A stretch of DNA of 64,000 nt from UBA1858 sp045105615 (GTDB lineage: Bacteria; Pseudomonadota; Gammaproteobacteria; UBA4575): contig JBGCDS010000007.1 in assembly GCA_045105615.1 (NCBI GenBank), forward strand, positions 62,001 through 126,000, given 5' to 3'. The translations under genes and the position numbers were made by a program. The notes beneath the pieces are model-generated. The model made no database searches, was not told the DNA's origin, and saw nothing but the letters and a program-made list of their open reading frames with translations. This document shows, in pieces, positions 56,193-64,000 of this stretch (within the stretch, counting starts at the first letter, position 1; every line of letters begins with the position of its first letter).

Positions 56193-56387
56193 TTAGATGA
56201 TATAGCTGCCAAACATATCTGAGAATTCTTCTTCGCTGACGGTAAAGACATCAACCTCTAATCCTTCCATTCTGCGATCGGGTCTTTTTCTTCTTTCCAC
56301 ATTTTTTGCCCATAGGCTTTTATCTGTAGAACGACGATCTTGTTCAGAACGTCTGTCTTGAAAAGTGTCTTTAGGCTTTAAATTCAT
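56193..56387 (-). CDS. Small basic hypothetical protein with DRR repeats
   Basis: About 64 residues from the ATG at 56387 (frame extends to a TTG at 56399). The N-terminal half has repeated QDRRSEQDRRS and RRKRPDRR motifs; the C-terminal half is acidic and ends SDMFGSYII. I recognise no family. Composition could suit an RNA- or polyanion-binding peptide. Whether it is expressed is uncertain. Confidence 0.45.
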   Translation of the reverse strand: MNLKPKDTFQDRRSEQDRRSTDKSLWAKNVERRKRPDRRMEGLEVDVFTVSEEEFSDMFGSYII

Positions 56388-56899
56388 CAATGTTCTCAAT
56401 GTACAGTTAAATTTAACATTCGTGTTTAAGCATGACTATATACATTTATTTTTTGTGATACAGCGAATCCAGCATGGACACGACTTTTGTGCGCTATAGA
56501 TGAATATCGTGCGAATTTATTCAGTTTCTTGCAAAAATGAATTTTCAGCTAGGTCTACGGTATAGTTTTTAACGTATAGGATTCTGGCCTATTAAAACTT
56601 AAAAAAAATCAATCAGTTCACAGTTTTGAAGATTGATTTTGGTTGATAAATAATCAGGTTTTTATATTTAATAACCTGTTTGTTTCTAATCTTTATGTGA
56701 AATCAAACACATAGGAGGAATTTATCTCTTAGCTTATTAAGCTATTGGTATAAATATTTTGAAGGTCAATATATCGGTATGCTGAATGGAGTCATTTAAC
56801 GATATTCAGCCACTTTTAGTTGCATGTGCTTTGCTCTGAATCGATGTGTTGGGATTGATGAGATCTTGTTAGTGTGATCAATGCAATGCCACGTTATAT
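56388..56899. other. Noncoding region, about 510 bp
   Basis: AT-rich with stop codons in all frames. Two inverted repeats occur: AAAATCAATC (56605-56614) with GATTGATTTT (56631-56640), and CAGGTT (56655-56660) with AACCTG (56673-56678). They may be terminators for transcripts from either side or the remains of a lost gene. No RNA gene is recognised. Confidence 0.4.
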
Positions 56900-57461
56900 C
56901 TAAGAATCAGTTGATTTGAGGTTGGCGCTATTCGAATGAGTTAAGTTGTAGCTTGGATAGTTATGTATTAATTCTTGAGTCATTTCGCCTAGTTCTATTA
57001 ATAATTGTTTTTCCTGTTGAGAAAATATTCTTGGCTTATTATCTACAACACAAATGCTTCCAATATTATGTCCTGATGGGGATTGAATTATAGAGCTCAA
57101 ATAAGAACGAACTTTGGGATCTTCTAATGCTTGGGGGGTAATTATGAAATCGGAAATCTACAGTTGTATTGTTAACTTCAAAGATGCGTTTCTGTGGAAT
57201 GCATGAGGTCACTTCGTAGACTGCATGCGCGCACATAGAGATACTTCATGGAAATTCAGAGATATCTAATCTATAGATGAACTTGAACCATTGACGGTTG
57301 ATGTCTATAAGTGTAATTGCTGTAATTGGAACATTGAATGAATGCGAGGCAAAGTGAGTAATATGGTCGAACCTTATGTCTGAAGTGGTATCTAGAATAT
57401 TTAACGCACGCAAAGATTGTGAACGAATAAATTCATTGTCGGGAATTGGCGCTAATAGCAA
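56900..57461 (-). pseudogene. GAF-domain protein, inactivated
   Basis: Reading from 57461, the frame gives a GAF-protein start (LLAPIPDNEFIRSQSLRALNILDT) up to LDISEFP, where TGA interrupts. The same frame then continues with SISMCAHAVYEVTS and IFEVNNTTVD, after which it is lost near a run of six C at about 57133-57138. The +1 frame resumes ALEDPKVRSYLSSIIQSPSGHNIG and runs to a stop at 56900. One nonsense and one frameshift mutation are thus needed to explain it. The start codon is TTG or has decayed. Homologues are sensor-type GAF proteins. Confidence 0.8.
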
Positions 57462-57619
57462 AGTTGCTATCTTATAAGTTGATTAATTAATGCTGTTAAT
57501 AATAGTTTAAAAAAACTTAATTGATATAATAAATCATGATAGTTTGCGTATTTATTTTATTATGTGTGGATTAGATAAATTTATATTGTGTTTATGTAAA
57601 AAATATCGATGCATTGAAA

Positions 57620-57644
57620 TAAAAAAGCGCCCTTGCGGGCGCTT
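57620..57644 (-). terminator. Rho-independent terminator of the porin gene
   Basis: AAGCGCCC and GGGCGCTT with loop TTGC, with an A-run on the left side that gives a U-tract on the minus-strand transcript. It lies about 55 bp after the porin stop. Confidence 0.9.
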
Positions 57645-57699
57645 AAATGAGGAGTAATGGACTAAACTATTAAATTAAACCATAACTACTCGAGTACTC

Positions 57700-59082
57700 T
57701 TAAAACCACTGAACGATACCTAAAGCTATCATTTCTAAATCATCACCTGCAGCCACGCCTGCAGGACTGATACCGAAGTCATACTGTGCATTATCTTCGT
57801 TATTAACTTCTGAGTATGTTACTCGTAACTCTGTGCCGGCTGGCATCGTATAGAATAAGCCTAGGTTGAATGCAGTTGCATCCGTATCATCTTCACCAAC
57901 GCCATTACAGTTAGTAGTACCTCCGCAATCAAACTCATCAGCATCCATATAAGAGAAGCGGAAATCTAATCCATTGCCGAAGTTTTGGATGCCTGAAACC
58001 ATCCAAGCTGAGCGTTCAACTTCTGTAACATTGCCTGCTACTCCAGTGCTGCTACCTAACACATGCGAGCCAAGAGCCCCATCAGATCGGGCACAACCTT
58101 CATGCTCATACTCTAAGTCTTCATACATTGCAGAAACGCGAGTGAACATACCATTCCCCCACTGCTTGATGTAGCGACCAGCTAATCGCCATGATGTGTC
58201 ATCAGATTCTTCGCAGGCGAAATCTACAGCGGCCCAATCATCATGAATTTCATAAGTTGCTGCAAACCAAATATTATCTCCATTTGCGAGTGTGTTTTCA
58301 TAAGCAACTCCTGTTGACCAAATGCGTGGGTCTAACTCCTCGGTACCATTTGCGCTCGTAACACTTATATCATTGCCACCTGAGAAGTATTGGAAGCCTT
58401 CATCCTGCTGGGCGTTAGTCGTTGCGATACGAAATTGAAAGCCATTTATATTAGGGCTCCAGTATTGAAGGAGTCCGTTTTGACGGCGATTAAAGGCATT
58501 GTTTTCAGATCCGAATCCGTTGTTGTCGAATGCTAAATCACCGCCAAATCCACCACCGTTATCAAAACCGAACCCACCGTTGAAGAAACGAGTCCCATAT
58601 CCAACAGAACCCATAATTGATGAATGTGAGTCAGCACCTGCATCGTAGAAGGGGTCAACCCATGCAGCAACCATTTCGTTATGTGGTAACAACCACTGGC
58701 CAATCATGAACTCACCAAAAGTGCCGCTTAAACTGATTTTAGAGTTACGATTACAGAAATCATTGTAGCCACCAAACCCTGAGCCACTGAATCGATTGTG
58801 AAAGGTAAACTGTTCACAGCGGAAGTTCGCTTTTATTGCTTGGCCACCCATAGACATACCTGTATCAATGCTCGCAGAAAAACCAATGTTTGCAGCATTG
58901 TTGCTGATACGTTGGATATCTCGCTCATCGTTGTCTACAAATTCATATGACCAGTTTTGCCAACCATAAATTTGCCAATTTGAATTTGCATTACCTCCGG
59001 TGACGCCGCCAGCATGCGCGTAGTTGAATATACTTATTACAGCAAGAGATATTCCTGTAATACCTGTTGTGAGTTTTTTCAT
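57700..59082 (-). CDS. Outer-membrane porin
   Basis: A protein of 460 residues with a signal peptide (1-24, ending YAHA) and a beta-barrel ending in aromatic VQWF, the C-terminal Phe needed for outer-membrane insertion. A glycine- and asparagine-rich loop (FNGGFGFDNGGGFGGD, about 166-182) and repeated cysteines in external loops are unusual. It resembles general Porin_4-type channels. AAGGGGAG lies 5 bp before the ATG, so translation is strong. The leader has two short hairpins (59101-59120 and 59119-59138). Confidence 0.88.
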   Translation of the reverse strand: MKKLTTGITGISLAVISIFNYAHAGGVTGGNANSNWQIYGWQNWSYEFVDNDERDIQRISNNAANIGFSASIDTGMSMGGQAIKANFRCEQFTFHNRFSGSGFGGYNDFCNRNSKISLSGTFGEFMIGQWLLPHNEMVAAWVDPFYDAGADSHSSIMGSVGYGTRFFNGGFGFDNGGGFGGDLAFDNNGFGSENNAFNRRQNGLLQYWSPNINGFQFRIATTNAQQDEGFQYFSGGNDISVTSANGTEELDPRIWSTGVAYENTLANGDNIWFAATYEIHDDWAAVDFACEESDDTSWRLAGRYIKQWGNGMFTRVSAMYEDLEYEHEGCARSDGALGSHVLGSSTGVAGNVTEVERSAWMVSGIQNFGNGLDFRFSYMDADEFDCGGTTNCNGVGEDDTDATAFNLGLFYTMPAGTELRVTYSEVNNEDNAQYDFGISPAGVAAGDDLEMIALGIVQWF

Positions 59083-59479
59083 GAAACTCCCCTTAATGTT
59101 TTGTTGTAGTTTTGCAACAAGGCTTTTTTATCGGCCTTACCTACAAAATCAATTCACTGAAGTTTTGATCTTGTTGGGTCAACATTAAAAAGGGTTATGT
59201 GAATTCGCTCAGTTAAAAAAATTACTTAATCAGTGTGATATTTATCACATGAATTTGACTGAATGATTGATGCTTAAATTATTAGGCTGTTGTTAGTGTG
59301 CAACATGAAGAGACATGGTTGTTGTTTTCTGTTTTCGATATGATTAATTGCTAATATGCTTAAATTGATTTATTGCGAGAATTATTGAAATTAATTTTTA
59401 TTTGGTATTTCAATGGTATGTAATTGATGTAACAATCATTATGTATAAGTAGGTGCAGTCATTACAGGGGGTGGCTGAT
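59083..59479. promoter_or_regulatory. Divergent porin / cyclase control region
   Basis: About 400 bp with the promoters for both genes. It holds the perfect CRP-type site at 59234-59249, two stem-loops in the porin leader, and a TGTGCAAC/GTTGTTGT cluster. No coding frame is convincing. Confidence 0.5.
59234..59249. promoter_or_regulatory. CRP-type operator
   Basis: TGTGA and TCACA are separated by TATTTA, a perfect TGTGA-N6-TCACA palindrome. It is 152 bp from the porin start and 231 bp from the cyclase start. The CRP-family regulator encoded at 61171-61827 is a natural candidate to bind it. Confidence 0.7.
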
Positions 59480-61174
59480 ATGCTACAAAAACAGTATCAA
59501 AGAAAATTAACTGTCATTGTCAGTGCTGATGTAGCTGGGTATGCGCGTCTTACTGAGTTAAATGAAATTGATGTTCATTCGTTACTGAAAAAAAGATTAA
59601 AGCTAGTGCGTGAGCATATCTCTAGCTATAACGGGCAGGTATTACGTATTCACGGTGATGGCTGCTTGTGTAGTTTTGATTCTACTATTAGCGCATTAAA
59701 AGCTTGTTTGGATATTCAGCAAAATTCTAATTTATTGAATTCTAGTGAGCCCGTTAATAACCAGATATGGTTTCGTATCGGTGTGCACCTCTCTGAAGTA
59801 ATTATGGATGAATCAGAGCCCTATGGTAAAGGTGTAAATATCGCAGTACGACTTCAGCAAAAAGCTGAACCAGGTGAAATATTAATTTCAAAGAAAACAA
59901 TTCAATCATTAGATGATATGCAGGGTTTTTTGTTTTCTAAATTTAAAAAATTAAAATTAAAAAACATTTCTAACTCTGTAGCTGTATGTAAGTTGTTAGG
60001 CAATAGTCTTTCTGCAAGCCAATTAAGTGCCGGCATTCTTAATCAATCGAGATTTCCTCAGTTATTCTTTGCCGCAGCAATGGTATGTTTGGTGGTATCT
60101 AATATTTTCATGGTGACAGGCTACTGGAGAAATGCTGATACTTTTCAAAATCAAGTGATCATCGAAGAGAGCGAGGTGGAAGCTAAGCGTTTTGATTTTT
60201 TCACTATTACAGATTTTGCTAATGATTATGAATTTCCAAAAGTAGACAATGTGTACGAGCCTGAAATTATTGAAAAGCCACAAAATAATCCACGCTTATT
60301 GAGCGTGATTAAAAAGGTCGAAGCGCTTAGTGATGAATTTCGTCATCTTCGTGATGAAATTAGTTCTGATGATGACAAAGTGAATCAACAAATAGCTGCT
60401 GCCTCAAACATTCTGTCAAGACAAGAACAGTTGCTCGATAAGTTGTTAGAAGATAGGCAGCAAGATAATTATATGTCGAGTAGTTTGAGAAAAAGGTACT
60501 CGCCAGTTTCATATATGAATGAGCAAAATGGGTATCTTGAATTCATATCACCAGATTATGTGGTTGAATCACTTGATTCGCTTAATCAGTCAAATCATAA
60601 AGAGCATGATCAGGTATCCATGCAAGTCAAGCATAAAGAAGATTTTGGATGTCTGAGCTGTGTTAATAATAAACACATTAATAGAAATAAAAAGCAAGCT
60701 GTGCAGTATGCTATTTTAAATAAGACGGCAGTGTTGGTGGGTGGCATTAGTGGTGATGGTGCACATGCCATGAAGAGTAAAGCTGAAATTATTGAGGATT
60801 ATCTTTATACAAAGCTGCAAAGTTCTATCCAACAATCTAGGCTTGGCACACATATTGATCAATTTACTAGGCTTTCAAATAACGGTAATCAGAAAATTGA
60901 TGATGAATACCTGCAGTCACTTTGTAATGAAACTAAAGCTGTTCTAGTGGCAAGCTATGAGTTAATAACTAACCATTGGGCTGCAGAAGGGACTTATTTG
61001 CGTTTCCATCATTGCGGTAATCATAAGTCTATGGTCCTGCTTGAGAAGAACTTAGCGCCTACAATTATGAATGTCCAGGAGCCATATTTGACGGATGATG
61101 CTTTACAAAATGTTGATAAATCGGTTGATTATATGATTGATAAATTAGTGTTAAATCAAACAGAGTACCTGTGA
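59480..61174 (+). CDS. Membrane-bound class III nucleotide cyclase
   Basis: About 564 residues from the ATG at 59480, with AGGGGGTGG upstream; a GTG at 59453 would extend it by 9. An N-terminal cyclase catalytic domain (about 8-175) has both metal aspartates (D17 in SADVAGY, D60 in IHGDG) and the NIAVRLQQKAEPGEI block with the catalytic Asn and Arg. One membrane helix (about 193-217) leads to a predicted periplasmic part with a coiled-coil (about 290-340) and an unrecognised C-terminal domain with CLSC and HHCGNH. It overlaps the CRP gene by 4 bp. Whether it makes cAMP or cGMP cannot be read. Confidence 0.85.
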   Translation: MLQKQYQRKLTVIVSADVAGYARLTELNEIDVHSLLKKRLKLVREHISSYNGQVLRIHGDGCLCSFDSTISALKACLDIQQNSNLLNSSEPVNNQIWFRIGVHLSEVIMDESEPYGKGVNIAVRLQQKAEPGEILISKKTIQSLDDMQGFLFSKFKKLKLKNISNSVAVCKLLGNSLSASQLSAGILNQSRFPQLFFAAAMVCLVVSNIFMVTGYWRNADTFQNQVIIEESEVEAKRFDFFTITDFANDYEFPKVDNVYEPEIIEKPQNNPRLLSVIKKVEALSDEFRHLRDEISSDDDKVNQQIAAASNILSRQEQLLDKLLEDRQQDNYMSSSLRKRYSPVSYMNEQNGYLEFISPDYVVESLDSLNQSNHKEHDQVSMQVKHKEDFGCLSCVNNKHINRNKKQAVQYAILNKTAVLVGGISGDGAHAMKSKAEIIEDYLYTKLQSSIQQSRLGTHIDQFTRLSNNGNQKIDDEYLQSLCNETKAVLVASYELITNHWAAEGTYLRFHHCGNHKSMVLLEKNLAPTIMNVQEPYLTDDALQNVDKSVDYMIDKLVLNQTEYL

Positions 61175-61827
61175 GTATGAATAGTAATTTATCTGCAATT
61201 CAACAAATACCGATGTTTCGGCGTTATTCTGAAATTGAGCTTGCGCCGCTAATTTCTAAAAGTAGTATTAAGTCAATTCGTAAAAACACTATCGTTATTT
61301 TAGAAAGCGATGAGGCGCAATCTGTCTATTTTGTTTTGCAAGGCACCGTGCGTGTATTTAGGGAGAATGGTCGTGGTAGAGAAGTTACTTTAAACGAGCT
61401 TGGCCCGGGTGATTTATTTGGTGAGCTTGCGTGGTTCTCTAAAAATTCAAGAAGTGCGTCCGTAATTACAAAACAACAATCAAAGCTACTTGTTATTCAA
61501 GCTAAAGACTTTGAGAGTTTTTACCTGCGGCATCCTGAAATTTCACATGTCATTGCATTAAAGTATGCTGATCAAATTTCTATATTGTCAAAACATCTTG
61601 AGACTATTGCATTAGAAGATATTCAACAAAGGGTCATGTGGGCACTTCGTTCATATGCGTTAGTTGATGAAGATAATGCATTAGTCAGTTCTGCAACACA
61701 TAAAGAATTGGCAAATCTCATTGGTAGCTCACGCGAATCGGTTAGTCGAGCGATTCAAGAATTAAAGCTGAGTGGTCATATAGAACTGAAGCAAAAGACT
61801 ATTTGTTTGACTGAAAGTGTATTTTGA
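61171..61827 (+). CDS. CRP/FNR-family transcription regulator
   Basis: A protein of 218 residues starting at GTG (overlap GTGA with the cyclase stop) or ATG at 61177. The cyclic-nucleotide domain (about 15-125) has the phosphate-binding cassette FGELAWFSKNSRSASV (GELA 84-87, RSA 94-96), complete as in cAMP receptors. The C-terminal helix-turn-helix (about 176-203) reads THKELANLIGSSRESVSRAIQEL, with the R-E-S-V-S-R recognition helix of CRP/FNR proteins. No FNR cysteines are present. Coupling with the cyclase suggests that it reads the product of that enzyme. Confidence 0.92.
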   Translation: MSMNSNLSAIQQIPMFRRYSEIELAPLISKSSIKSIRKNTIVILESDEAQSVYFVLQGTVRVFRENGRGREVTLNELGPGDLFGELAWFSKNSRSASVITKQQSKLLVIQAKDFESFYLRHPEISHVIALKYADQISILSKHLETIALEDIQQRVMWALRSYALVDEDNALVSSATHKELANLIGSSRESVSRAIQELKLSGHIELKQKTICLTESVF

Positions 61828-62042
61828 GTCGTTTAATATCATTCAAATTTTTGTTGTTTTATTTGTGCTAATATCACATAGTTTTTCTTAACTCCACTTA
61901 GACACTCTCAGTCGTCTATGTCCTACTTGTTTTAATGTTGTACGTAATTTATTTAGCGATCATTTCCCTCGTAAATGTGATGGAATTATATTCATGTCAA
62001 TAAATTAATAACTGTTAATATGATTAGTTGAATTTGTCACCA

Positions 62043-62058
62043 TTGATACCTAGATCAA
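62043..62058. promoter_or_regulatory. CRP/FNR-like palindrome before the TPR gene
   Basis: TTGAT and ATCAA are separated by ACCTAG, with the six-base spacing of CRP sites and half-sites like those of FNR. It ends 29 bp before the ATG at 62088, where it could act as a repressor site. It lies 216 bp after the CRP-family gene. Confidence 0.45.
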
Positions 62059-62087
62059 ATTAAGCCCTTCAGATAGATCCATTTAAA

Positions 62088-64000
62088 ATGTTAAAACATA
62101 TTTTTTCTTTGTTGGTTTTGAGCGCTGTTATGCTGGTGTTTTATAATGAATATTTTGATACACCATTTGTAAACCAGGCCGAGCTAACAGCGACGCGTGA
62201 GAAAGCGGTTGCTTTAGCAGATGAGGGTAAATATCAAGAATCAATTACTATTTTTGAAGCGCTAATAGAAGTCGCGCCCGAAAGCAAAGAGGTCTGGGGT
62301 GATTACTTACTTGTATTGTTGCGTGCTAATCAAAAAGATCAGGCATACCTATTATCCAAACAAAAAGAAATTGAACTAATTCCTGCTTATGCGTTTAAAG
62401 ATCTGTTCGAACTGGCAGTCGAAAATAATGATGGTGATTTTGCAGAATTGTTAGCGCGGGCCGAAGTTAAGAATAGCAAAGTGTCAGCGCATATTGCGAT
62501 AGAGAGGGCGCAAAGATTAGCGGAGAATGGACTTGTAGTTAATGCTTCATCGTTAATTGATTATACGCAGCAATTCTTGCCGGATGGACTATCTGATCTG
62601 GCTGTTACAAGGCTTATGATCTTGAGTAAAACAGATCCTTTTCAGGCCCAGCAGCAGGCTAAAATATTATTAACTTCTAATGATAGTGTGAGTAATGAAG
62701 TTTGGACTTTATATGTGAATTATTGGGTTGAGCAGGCAAGGAAAGGTAATCCGGATAAAGCAATTGCAGCATTAAAACCTTTACTAGATAAAGCACCTGA
62801 TGAGGTGAATTTGAAGTTGGACTATCTTGTGATGTTAACTTGGGATGATCAGTTTAATCATGCAGGAACAATATATGATGAATACCTGTTAACACAGCCA
62901 TTACCTGATTATGTGAAATCAGCAGCTGCTCAAACATTATATAATCTGAGAAGATTAGACGAATCAAAGGAGTTATATAAACAGTTATTAGCTAGTGATC
63001 CAGCTAATGTTGAATATAAGAAAGGTTTGGCTAAAGTGTATGTTGAGTTAAATCAACCTAGTGAGGCATTAGCCATATTACAACCATCATCCTCGCTAGT
63101 GGATCATGATGCACGGATTATTATAGGGCTAGCACAGCAACAACTTGGTCGTGACGAAGAAGCTCTAGCTTCATTGTCAGCGGCCTTGAATTCCAGGAAG
63201 GTAGAAGATGATCGAACTTATCATGTTTGGCTGCAAAGCTTCCAACAGGCATTGAAAAATAATCCCATAGATGAATTATGGCCACGTTATTCATTTCCTC
63301 TCGAAACAGCTCCAGCTGATGTCTTGGCTTATCTTAATAATAAAATTTCAAACCAGAAGAGAGCCAAGGCTGTAAAAAATAAGCCAAACAGAAGTAACTC
63401 GCGCTTAGAATATATACGTTTGAATGCGGCGACCTCTAGACAACAGGGGAATAGTGCAAAAGCTATTAAATTCTATAAAAAGGCACTTGCCTATAGACCT
63501 AAGGATAAAGATCTTCAGCTTGGTTTAGCGCTCGTATTAATTGATTCTGGTGAATCAAAAAAGTCTATGAAAATACTGGCTAACCTTTACCAAAAATACC
63601 CATATGATAGACAGGTGCTGGATGCTAATGTTTACTATGCGCAAGAGTTTGGGCGAGCCGATATGCAGGCAGAATATTTGCGGCAGCTGGCTGAGATAAG
63701 TAAAGGAGTAGAGAGAGAAAACTATATTGCTTCCTGGCTAAATGTTGTTTCAAGCGATAATAATTTTGTTGGCATTGATACTCAGTTAGTTGAAATGTCG
63801 AAATTTTCTGTACAAAACCATCCACAAATTAATGTTGCTAAAGCGAGATTAATGTATACACATCAGCGCTGTGATAGAGCTAAGCGTGTGTTGAGAAGGG
63901 TTGATAAGTATTCTTTGTCTAAAGATCAATTGGAGCAGCTTGCATACATATCACGCCACTGCGGATACAGTGATATTGCTTTTGACCTCTATGAAGAAGG
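62088..64000 (+). CDS. Large TPR-repeat envelope protein, 3' end outside window
   Basis: An uninterrupted frame of 637 codons from the ATG at 62088 to the window end. The N-terminus has a hydrophobic helix (4-20) that may be a signal or anchor. The rest consists of repeated helix pairs with TPR consensus, for example ALADEGKYQESITIFEAL, ALAYRPKDKDLQLGLALVLIDSGE and LYKQLLASDPANVEYKKGLAKVY. The pattern resembles the TPR superhelix of exopolysaccharide export proteins of the PgaA or PelB type, but this cannot be confirmed without the C-terminus. It probably belongs to a new locus beyond 64000. Confidence 0.75.
   Translation, partial: MLKHIFSLLVLSAVMLVFYNEYFDTPFVNQAELTATREKAVALADEGKYQESITIFEALIEVAPESKEVWGDYLLVLLRANQKDQAYLLSKQKEIELIPAYAFKDLFELAVENNDGDFAELLARAEVKNSKVSAHIAIERAQRLAENGLVVNASSLIDYTQQFLPDGLSDLAVTRLMILSKTDPFQAQQQAKILLTSNDSVSNEVWTLYVNYWVEQARKGNPDKAIAALKPLLDKAPDEVNLKLDYLVMLTWDDQFNHAGTIYDEYLLTQPLPDYVKSAAAQTLYNLRRLDESKELYKQLLASDPANVEYKKGLAKVYVELNQPSEALAILQPSSSLVDHDARIIIGLAQQQLGRDEEALASLSAALNSRKVEDDRTYHVWLQSFQQALKNNPIDELWPRYSFPLETAPADVLAYLNNKISNQKRAKAVKNKPNRSNSRLEYIRLNAATSRQQGNSAKAIKFYKKALAYRPKDKDLQLGLALVLIDSGESKKSMKILANLYQKYPYDRQVLDANVYYAQEFGRADMQAEYLRQLAEISKGVERENYIASWLNVVSSDNNFVGIDTQLVEMSKFSVQNHPQINVAKARLMYTHQRCDRAKRVLRRVDKYSLSKDQLEQLAYISRHCGYSDIAFDLYEE

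Noticed and set aside
1..64000. CRISPR array, insertion sequence, integrase, toxin-antitoxin pair, tRNA or rRNA
   Set aside because: None was found by reading the coding frames and intergenic regions on both strands; tRNA detection by eye is limited and a covariance-model scan would be needed to exclude one fully.

Overview
The window looks like a chromosomal segment of an AT-rich (by eye about 40% G+C) marine or aquatic gammaproteobacterial methylotroph or methanotroph. Three things support this. It carries a large tetrahydromethanopterin (H4MPT) / methylofuran one-carbon gene set (fhcBADC, mptG, mtdB, mch, fae plus cofactor-synthesis genes). It has a Na+-translocating NADH:quinone reductase operon (nqrABCDEF-nqrM). 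It also has a gammaproteobacterial recJ-prfB-lysS block and a Pseudomonas-style minor pilin operon (fimU-pilV-pilW-pilX-pilY1-pilY2-like-pilE). Genus cannot be fixed from sequence reading alone; Methylococcales or Methylophagaceae-like lineages would fit.

Layout. 1-5884 (minus strand): a three-gene secreted redox module, consisting of a YtkA-like protein, a MauG-like di-haem peroxidase and a giant multidomain copper-radical (galactose-oxidase/GlxA type) oxidase that runs off the left edge. 6243-9914: housekeeping genes (MDR oxidoreductase, cupin, truD), a MerC-family gene under a perfect Zur-type operator, and a DUF4242 gene. 10006-27438: the C1 cluster. fhcBADC (minus) diverges from mptG, mtdB, an ATP-grasp gene, mch, a RimK-like ATP-grasp gene, a CitG-like gene and fae. 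After the fae terminator come a PTPS-domain gene, an inverted HisA-like gene, an MfnD-like ATP-grasp gene, an MfnF-like gene, pabB and an MfnE-like kinase, then srkA. 28441-35701 (minus): type IV minor pilins. 36256-37893: DUF1223 protein and a cation-diffusion-facilitator exporter. 38313-44725: nqr operon with nqrM and a CBS-domain gene. 44722-49221 (minus): a GNAT-like protein and a second C1-cofactor operon (DHPS-like, DUF447, mfnB). 49337-53886: recJ, prfB (with programmed +1 frameshift), lysS. 53926-56165: trypsin-like protease plus FHA membrane protein. 56193-57461: a small basic ORF and a decayed GAF-domain pseudogene. 57700-59082: porin. 59480-61827: membrane-bound class III nucleotide cyclase overlapping a CRP-family regulator, with a perfect CRP-type palindrome upstream. 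62088 to the right edge: a large TPR protein, open at the window end.

How the genes work together. Fae condenses formaldehyde with H4MPT; MtdB, Mch and the Fhc complex oxidise the C1 unit to formate. MptG, PabB, the CitG-like, PTPS, HisA-like, RimK-like, DHPS-like and DUF447 genes are expected to build H4MPT. MfnB, MfnD, MfnE and MfnF homologues are expected to build the methylofuran carrier of Fhc. NADH made by these oxidations can be used by Nqr.

The least explained parts are the copper-radical oxidase/MauG/YtkA module, the cyclase-CRP pair, the protease-FHA pair, and three divergent ATP-grasp ligases in the cofactor cluster. No CRISPR array, insertion sequence, prophage, tRNA or rRNA was seen.
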